A stretch of DNA of 64,000 bases from Bacteroidales bacterium UBA7258 (GTDB lineage: Bacteria; Bacteroidota; Bacteroidia; Bacteroidales; UBA932), in assembly GCA_002472565.1 (NCBI GenBank), contig DKSK01000011.1:84095-148094 (forward strand). The letters run 5' to 3'. The notes under the pieces are model-generated. The model searched no databases. It was not told where the DNA came from and was given only the letters and a program-made list of their open reading frames with translations. Below, one piece after another: positions 59,975 through 64,000 of the stretch. Position numbers and translations under genes: made by a program. Positions within the stretch are counted from its first letter, which is position 1; every line of letters begins with the position of its first letter.

Positions 59975-60976
59975 TCAGTCGTTTGGCTCTGACTTCTTTG
60001 CCTCCCCGGCCTTCTCCATCGCCCCGGCCCGTGCGGCGAGCCCGTCTATCAGCCCCTCGTCGAGGTCCTCGGCGAACGGGATGTACCGGCGCAGGCCGTC
60101 GAGCATGGTGCCGCAATCGTCCCTGTTGAACCTGACTAGGGTGGCATCCCCGAAGTCCATTGCCATCCGCTCGAAGGGGAAGCGGATGATCGAAGGCGTG
60201 TTGAAACCGACCCCGAACTCCAGCAGGGCGAGCCTCTTTTCCGAGGCCCTGCGCACGAAGGCGGTATAGGCCTCGGCCTGGCTGTTCCATCGTCCGTCCT
60301 CCACGAAGTTGCCGTCCACCCTGAGGTTCGGGGTCATGAGCTCGCCGTTTTCGGGACAGCGCGGGACAAGCCGGCTCGGAATCCGGCAATCCTCGGTGTT
60401 CGCAATCATCTCGTTCACAAGGTCTTCGTCGTAATAGAGCCTGCGCGGTTCGCCGGTTACGGACTGCAGGTAGGCGTAGTCGCCCTGGGTCGCGAAGAGC
60501 CTTCCCGCGTCGAAACCGGCCTTCTCGAACTGGCCGTCGACGTTGGTCGTTATGACGAAGTAGTCCCTGCCCTCGACGAGCCGGAGGAGGACCTTGTAGA
60601 GCGGCATGGCGGCGGGGCGGAAGCGGATGGCGTAGATGTGCCTCGCCCAGTAGGCCCACTTCTCCTCCTCGCTCGGCCATGGGTAGAAGGACGAGGAGTA
60701 GAGGTCGGTGATTCCGTATTTCTCTATCCATGGCCGGAACTCTCTCCGGAATTCCTTGCCGTCGTAACGCAGGCCGGCCGCCGTGGAAAGCCCCGAGCCG
60801 GCACCTATCAGCACCGCGTCTGCATGTGCCAGGGCCTCTGCCGCCAGCCCCATGCGTCCGTCAAGCGTCTTCGCGCCTTCCGTCTTCATGGACCCGTCTT
60901 CCGTCTTCATGGACCCGTCTTCCGTCGACATGGATCCGCCCTTCGTCAGCATGGATCCGAAAATGTTCCCGAACAT
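59975..60976 (-). CDS. SirTM-class sirtuin (putative protein ADP-ribosyltransferase)
   Basis: A 333-residue sirtuin-fold protein. NAD-binding LIGAGSGLSTAAGLRYDGK (about 56-74), FVITTNVDGQFEKAGFDAGR (about 138-157), and ATQGDYAYLQS (about 161-171), where Gln replaces the His of deacylating sirtuins, mark class M, which ADP-ribosylates rather than deacylates. The zinc-ribbon cysteines normal in the family are largely missing: the first pair reads QSVTGEP and the second RCPENGE, leaving one Cys. Four 7-residue repeats (GSMxTxx) occupy residues about 7-34 and each holds a Met that could start translation; a later Met43 is also possible, so the N-terminus is uncertain. No glycine-cleavage-H-like carrier or lipoate ligase gene is next to it. 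Confidence 0.88.
   Translation of the reverse strand: MFGNIFGSMLTKGGSMSTEDGSMKTEDGSMKTEGAKTLDGRMGLAAEALAHADAVLIGAGSGLSTAAGLRYDGKEFRREFRPWIEKYGITDLYSSSFYPWPSEEEKWAYWARHIYAIRFRPAAMPLYKVLLRLVEGRDYFVITTNVDGQFEKAGFDAGRLFATQGDYAYLQSVTGEPRRLYYDEDLVNEMIANTEDCRIPSRLVPRCPENGELMTPNLRVDGNFVEDGRWNSQAEAYTAFVRRASEKRLALLEFGVGFNTPSIIRFPFERMAMDFGDATLVRFNRDDCGTMLDGLRRYIPFAEDLDEGLIDGLAARAGAMEKAGEAKKSEPND
60877..60960. repeat. four 21-bp tandem repeats inside the SirTM gene
   Basis: Units 60877-60897 and 60898-60918 are identical; 60919-60939 and 60940-60960 are diverged copies. On the coding strand each unit encodes GSM-x-T plus two residues and contributes one in-frame ATG. The pattern suggests slippage or unequal crossing-over that can change the number of N-terminal repeats. 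Confidence 0.9.
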
Positions 60977-61010
60977 CGTCTTCGCCCTTTGATAAATTCC
61001 GTCTACATTT

Positions 61011-61039
61011 AAAAAAGCCCCGTCTGCAAGAGGCGGGGC
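61011..61039 (-). terminator. terminator of the oxidoreductase gene
   Basis: On the minus strand GCCCCG-x-CT pairs with AG-x-CGGGGC (plus 61017-61039), followed by T6 (plus A at 61011-61016), 17 bases after the stop codon. It separates the oxidoreductase from the sirtuin. Confidence 0.8.
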
Positions 61040-61055
61040 CTTGGGAGATTTACCC

Positions 61056-61709
61056 TTAATAACCGATGGTGAAGCGCTCCTTGTGGTGGGCAGGCTTCTC
61101 GAGCTCGTCGACCATCGCTACCGCATAGTCTTCGGCCGAGATGTGGCTGGTCTTGGTGGCCTGGTCGACGATGAGGTCGTCCTTGCCGAGGCGGAACTTG
61201 CCGGTGCGGCCGCCCTTCTCGTCGAAGGCTCCTGCAGGGGAGAAGAAGACCCAGTCGATTGCGTCCTCCTTTGTCAGGACGTTGAGGTAGAAGTCGCCGA
61301 GCGGACGGACGCCGCCCATTATGCTCTCCGGGATGGCTCCGGAATCGACGACGCGGAGACCAGGGGCGCAGAAGAGCGTGCCGGCCCCGCCGACGATGAG
61401 GAGGCGCTTAACGCCGCTCTTCTTCGCGGCCTCGAGGATGCGCGGATAGTTGGTCTCGATGAGCTTCGCGATGTCCGGGTTGGTCCAGCCAGGGTTGTAG
61501 GCGGAGATGATTGCGTCCTTGCCTTCGGCAATCTTGGCGATGGCGTCGACGTTGGCCACGTCCTCTTCCACCGGGGTCACCTGGTCGTTCTTGGCCAGCT
61601 TGGATGCGTTGCGTACCACCGCGGTTACCTTGTGTCCGCGTGCCACGAGTTCATTCAGGATGTGCGAACCTACGAATCCCGTCGCACCGATCAATACTAC
61701 GTTTGCCAT
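61056..61709 (-). CDS. NAD(P)-binding oxidoreductase, NmrA/SDR-like
   Basis: A 217-residue atypical short-chain dehydrogenase. Start at ATG 61709 (MANVVLIGATGFVGSHI); 25 upstream residues of the open frame precede it but lie behind the natural N-terminus. The GATGFVGSHI loop (about 8-17) binds NAD(P); VTAVVRNASKLAKND, DAIISAYNPGW, RLLIVGGAGTLF (about 104-115) and WVFFSPAGAFDEKG follow. Members are often paired with HxlR regulators that respond to quinone or aldehyde stress; a beheaded HxlR fragment lies divergently upstream. Probably a soluble reductase; substrate unknown. Confidence 0.88.
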   Translation of the reverse strand: MANVVLIGATGFVGSHILNELVARGHKVTAVVRNASKLAKNDQVTPVEEDVANVDAIAKIAEGKDAIISAYNPGWTNPDIAKLIETNYPRILEAAKKSGVKRLLIVGGAGTLFCAPGLRVVDSGAIPESIMGGVRPLGDFYLNVLTKEDAIDWVFFSPAGAFDEKGGRTGKFRLGKDDLIVDQATKTSHISAEDYAVAMVDELEKPAHHKERFTIGY

Positions 61710-61797
61710 GATTTCTATTGCTTTAAAAATTAAAATTTTCTTCCCGCAACCAGCCTTTCCGCCTGCACCTCGCTCTCTCCTCAACTGATTGACGATG

Positions 61798-61858
61798 CAA
61801 AGATATGCAGTTAGTTTCCTTTTGTCAAGTATAGTTGAAAAAGTAAGTCAGTAACTTA
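61798..61858 (-). promoter_or_regulatory. promoter and candidate HxlR operator of the oxidoreductase gene
   Basis: Minus strand: TTG (plus 61826-61828), 20-base spacer, TATCTTTG (plus 61798-61805), 88 bases before the ATG. Upstream, TAAGT (61844-61848) and ACTTA (61854-61858) form a 5-5-5 inverted repeat in an AGT/ACT-rich stretch, the sort of site HxlR-type regulators bind. The operator is inferred from context. Confidence 0.6.
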
Positions 61859-61931
61859 ATGCTAGTATTGGAAAAATCGGTGCTTTGCAGTCAAATCTAA
61901 TTTCCGCTCCCGGTTGCGGCGAGAAGATCAG

Positions 61932-62005
61932 TATCTTTGCAAAAAATGAACAGGACCGTGTACGGACGAAAGATTCCGGTAGACAAGAAGTGCGGCATTG
62001 CCGAC
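61932..62005 (+). pseudogene. beheaded HxlR-family regulator remnant
   Basis: A TATCTTTG box (61932-61939) is followed by ATG 61947 encoding MNRTVYGRKIPVDKKCGI, which strongly resembles the N-terminus of HxlR regulators including the redox-sensing Cys. After about residue 19 similarity stops abruptly near 62005 and the frame continues into sequence antisense to the neighbouring lipoprotein before a stop at 62132-62134. The winged-helix body is absent. It is divergent from the oxidoreductase, the usual partner of HxlR genes, so the regulator seems to have been cut by a rearrangement whose junction lies at about 62000-62020. Confidence 0.65.
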
Positions 62006-62020
62006 ATGGCCGGGCAGTCA

Positions 62021-62587
62021 TCACCGTGTTCCGGTCAGCTCCCCATAGCTCGGGAACATCTTCACTCTGCTCATCGCATTAGACGGCGGGTAAGAAACCA
62101 CTATCTTGCCGTCTTTGTCAAGAAGATCATATAAGTCTTCGGCGGTCAAATCGTAACGGCAAAGGTATTTTTCCGATTCGAAGTATTCATCCCGATTTTT
62201 CTTTGAGGAGAGCAGATAGTGGTTCTGTCCGTCAAAGACAAAGATTCTCACGGTATCGTATGGAGACATGTCCTCGATAGAATAATAACCGCTTCTGCTT
62301 TCAAGTCTTTCGTTTGGAAATAATAAATCATAACCAAATCCGGCTCTCCATGCGCTGGCAACTGTCGTGTCTCGCGAATCTAAATCGTACATGTTTCCCG
62401 ATTTTGCGACCTCATTCCTCAAGCCCTTGCTTGGATATCTCTTGAAATATTGTTTAGAGTAGGTGTTTGCCCATACCTCAAACCAAAATGCTTCGCCAAG
62501 TGCTCGACGGTGACGCCTCCGTCGGAAGACTGGATGACGGACGTTTCGTTCATCAGCCCTGGCGTTTGTGGCTTCTCGCACGGGCAT
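62021..62587 (-). pseudogene. probable truncated lipoprotein, paralogue of the gene at 62860
   Basis: The frame gives 188 residues, but only the C-terminal part (about 115-185) is recognisable: YDTVRIFVFDGQNHYLL, LCRYDLTAEDLYDLLD, YPPSNAMSRVKMFPSY, matching DTVSFFIFD, LQRYDFTKKDLDKI and YPPTEEMADIHMYPRY of the lipoprotein encoded at 62860-63351. The N-terminal 45 residues are Arg-rich and look like shadow coding, and no signal peptide or lipobox is present, so the 5' end is probably missing. It may be a decayed second immunity or accessory protein. Its 3' end abuts the HxlR fragment. Confidence 0.5.
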
Positions 62588-62859
62588 GGGACAAAGAGAT
62601 ATCGTTATGCTTGGAGATTAGCAAATTTTTCTAATAATCAATGATGTAAATCGTAATAATATGGTGCGCGGAAAAAGGTTGGATTCGCCGGCCCAAACCC
62701 ATTGTACAGGCGATGTGCATTCCAGGGCCCTCCAGGGGGGCGCTGCAATCTGAGTTAGGCGGATCTGCGAACCCAGTGACGGCACATCAATGTTCTACGG
62801 TTATAGATAAAGCATGGGTGGCTCCGCATTCAGAGATGACCGGGGAACATGTCTGCAAT
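62588..62859. other. 272-base gap without a convincing gene
   Basis: No supported gene or RNA. The left part is A/T-rich and the right part G/C-rich, with a CCAGGGCCCTCCAGGGGGGC stretch near 62725. It may be degenerate sequence left from rearrangement between the two related lipoprotein genes. Confidence 0.4.
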
Positions 62860-63351
62860 CTATTTCTTCTTGTAGCGCGGATACATGTGTATGTCTGCCA
62901 TTTCCTCTGTAGGCGGATAATAGATTTGATCTCTTATCTTGTCCAAATCCTTCTTTGTAAAGTCATAACGTTGTAAAACGCAATAATTCTTGACGATATA
63001 GTCCCAAGGATGGCTGTCGACGGTATCTTTGTCAAAGATGAAGAAAGACACCGTATCACATTGCCATTCCCACTTGAATAGATGGCTATTTGTCCCAAGT
63101 CCAAAATCTATATGCCCATGTCCAAGGTTTCCATCTCCGTCTTCGCAAGGTGTCAGAGAAAGTAACCGAAGATCTTCTTTCGAAAAGCATATGGCAGTAT
63201 CGTTCACCCAAGTCTTGTTTCTTTCCGGAATGAAACAATATACTGAATCATATTCATCCGGGAGCCAGTAGTCAAATGCAATCCAATCTTCACATCCCGT
63301 AAAGCATGCTAAGACAGGAATCAGAAAAAATAAGATAACTATTTTTTTCAT
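62860..63351 (-). CDS. Bacteroidales lipoprotein of unknown function, possible immunity protein
   Basis: A 163-residue lipoprotein: MKKIVILFFLIPVLACFTGC with lipobox Cys 20, then a region rich in Trp, Tyr and Asp (WIAFDYWLPDEYDSVYCFIP) and the conserved closing block DTVSFFIFD, LQRYDFTKKDLDKI, YYPPTEEMADIHMYP. Related small lipoproteins are frequent in Bacteroidales and named hypothetical. It lies 3 bases after the stub of a probable Rhs-type toxin, so an immunity or toxin-linked role is a reasonable guess by position; nothing in the sequence proves it. Base composition is A/T-rich compared with the region before 61.7 kb. Confidence 0.65.
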   Translation of the reverse strand: MKKIVILFFLIPVLACFTGCEDWIAFDYWLPDEYDSVYCFIPERNKTWVNDTAICFSKEDLRLLSLTPCEDGDGNLGHGHIDFGLGTNSHLFKWEWQCDTVSFFIFDKDTVDSHPWDYIVKNYCVLQRYDFTKKDLDKIRDQIYYPPTEEMADIHMYPRYKKK

Positions 63352-63354
63352 GAT

Positions 63355-63663
63355 CTAATATTTAATATGATAAAGTCCGCTTCCCCAATGATAAGATGGG
63401 AAAATATGTGAGGAGAATCTGTTTGCCATTACTTCCGTAAAAAAGCTATGGTGATTATGCTTGGTATGAAGTTCAAAATCGGCTATAGCGCTTCCTAAAC
63501 TCATAAGTCCCATCAAAGGGTACAAGAAGCCAAATGCCTTACTTTGTACGGTATGACCATATTCATGAGCATAAAGTTGATCATTATGTTCTATATAGTG
63601 GTCAAAAGATTTTACTGAAGCTATTGAGTTCTTGATATCTACATTTATATATGCGCCAACATG
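63355..63663 (-). pseudogene. C-terminal stub of a probable Rhs-type toxin with HEYGH motif
   Basis: About 102 residues remain: HVGAYINVDIKN, then DQLYAHEYGHTVQSKAFGFL, YPLMGLMSLGSAIA, and HHSFFTEVMANRFSSHIFP. The HEYGHT segment looks like a zinc metallopeptidase HExxH variant and closely resembles the C-terminal domains of Bacteroidota Rhs-repeat proteins. The open frame extends to 63771, but bases past about 63663 belong to the IS4-type element, and that frame runs through the transposase tail. The rest of the toxin gene, including any repeats, has been cut off by the insertion. The candidate immunity lipoprotein follows 3 bases downstream. Confidence 0.65.
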
Positions 63664-64000
63664 ACTGTCCGGTAAAAGTTCCGGACGATTATTATAAAGT
63701 TTAACAATTAAACAAATTTGGTTCGGTTGAATCATCAAGTTCATTGACAATATTGCAGTTAGGTTTCGCAAAGAGGTCTCCGAGATTGGTTGTGTCTGTA
63801 AGTGAGATACTTACAATCTGCAACATCTCGTAAATTGACCGTTCAACATTCATCTTCTTCTGCACAATGGCTATCATGCAATAGGCTATGATTGCGGAGT
63901 AAATCTGAATGCGTACTGCGTTTTCTGAAGTACCCCAGAACTTTTTTATCTTCAGATGTTGCTTAATCCATTTGAAGACGTTATGTAAAGCTTCTCATAA
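63664..64000 (-). mobile_element. end of an IS4-family insertion sequence
   Basis: The element's 3' part enters from the right edge. Its terminal sequence appears to begin around 63664 (CTGTCCGGTAAAAG-like end), where the toxin reading frame is interrupted. The other end lies outside the window, so length, target duplication and full inverted repeats cannot be assessed. Confidence 0.6.
63701..63994 (-). CDS. IS4-family transposase, C-terminal fragment
   Basis: The minus-strand frame from the right edge reads EALHNVFKWIKQHLKIKKFW, then GTSENAVRIQIYSAIIAYCM, IVQKKMNVERSIYEMLQIVS and SLTDTTNLGDLF, ending near 63701. This is the C-terminal part of the DDE domain of Bacteroidales IS4 transposases; the conserved catalytic Glu region should be just before FKWIKQH. 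An in-frame TGA lies at 63997-63995, at the window edge, so this copy may be degenerate, or the usual WQ-x-E stretch has diverged or shifted frame. No start codon is in view. Confidence 0.75.
   Translation of the reverse strand, partial: EALHNVFKWIKQHLKIKKFWGTSENAVRIQIYSAIIAYCMIAIVQKKMNVERSIYEMLQIVSISLTDTTNLGDLFAKPNCNIVNELDDSTEPNLFNC

Noticed and set aside
59964..60731. Long minus-strand frame running from the macrodomain into the sirtuin gene
   Set aside because: The extra part is the sirtuin gene read in another frame, Arg/Gly-rich and without domain features; the macrodomain protein starts at 59963.
60877..60960. CRISPR-like repeat
   Set aside because: Units are directly adjacent without spacers and lie in frame within a coding sequence; no CRISPR array was found anywhere in the window.
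62450..62644. Small plus-strand frame of 64 codons
   Set aside because: It is antisense to the lipoprotein fragment, with no family features or promoter.

Overview
The window looks like a chromosomal segment of a Bacteroidales bacterium (Bacteroidota). It has a SusC/SusD locus with a hybrid two-component sensor, Bacteroidales-type fused DAHP synthase/chorismate mutase, an orphan cytochrome b of succinate dehydrogenase/fumarate reductase, PCMD and DUF4783 proteins, and promoters of the Bacteroidota form TTTG-N18..20-TAnnTTTG. Genus cannot be fixed from sequence alone. No tRNA, rRNA or CRISPR array was seen.

Layout. 1-1.6 kb: the tail of a PCMD surface protein and an outer-membrane barrel protein, closed by a strong hairpin. 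1.9-16.3 kb: one co-directional carbohydrate locus (MFS sugar porter, fructokinase-like kinase, GH172/DUF2961 lipoprotein, SusC, SusD, two DUF4185-type lipoproteins, and a sensor resembling the fructose-sensing hybrid kinases), ending in a 20-bp terminator. 16.5-23 kb: orphan cytochrome b (reverse), pyrH-frr, then an aromatic amino-acid operon (pheA, aminotransferase, tyrA, DAHP synthase/chorismate mutase) preceded by a Phe/Tyr-rich leader peptide and a terminator that form a textbook attenuator. 23-31 kb: a long palindromic intergenic repeat, lpxK, and a surface-glycan block of four glycosyltransferases and one flippase. 31-36 kb: dusB, pfkA, rplM-rpsI, rpsB-tsf. 36-54 kb: housekeeping and envelope genes (second flippase, cyclophilin lipoprotein, cutC, M16 protease, dnaX, lptB, O-methyltransferase, an NtrC-like regulator lacking its DNA-binding domain, cmk, ispH, efp, rlmH, a 1190-residue NtrY-like kinase, a TauE-type permease). 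54-61.7 kb: ispF, an alpha-L-fucosidase broken by one in-frame amber codon, hrpB, a zinc-macrodomain/SirTM pair, and an NAD(P)-binding oxidoreductase. 61.8-64 kb: a decayed region with a beheaded HxlR regulator, two related lipoproteins, the C-terminal stub of a probable Rhs-type toxin carrying an HEYGH motif, and the end of an IS4-family element that cut it.

How the genes work together. The 1.9-16.3 kb locus can bind and import an oligosaccharide (SusCD), cleave furanosidic bonds (GH172; DUF4185/GH183-like), take up the released sugar (MFS), phosphorylate it (PfkB) and sense it (hybrid kinase). Transport, kinase and sensor point to fructose; the enzyme families point to alpha-D-fructofuranosides or D-arabinofuranosides. 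The aromatic operon supplies Phe and Tyr and is probably regulated by ribosome stalling on its leader.

Most interesting items: the furanoside locus, the aromatic attenuator, the SirTM/macrodomain pair with lost zinc cysteines and a start-codon-bearing 21-bp repeat, and the wreckage of a toxin/immunity module at the right edge.
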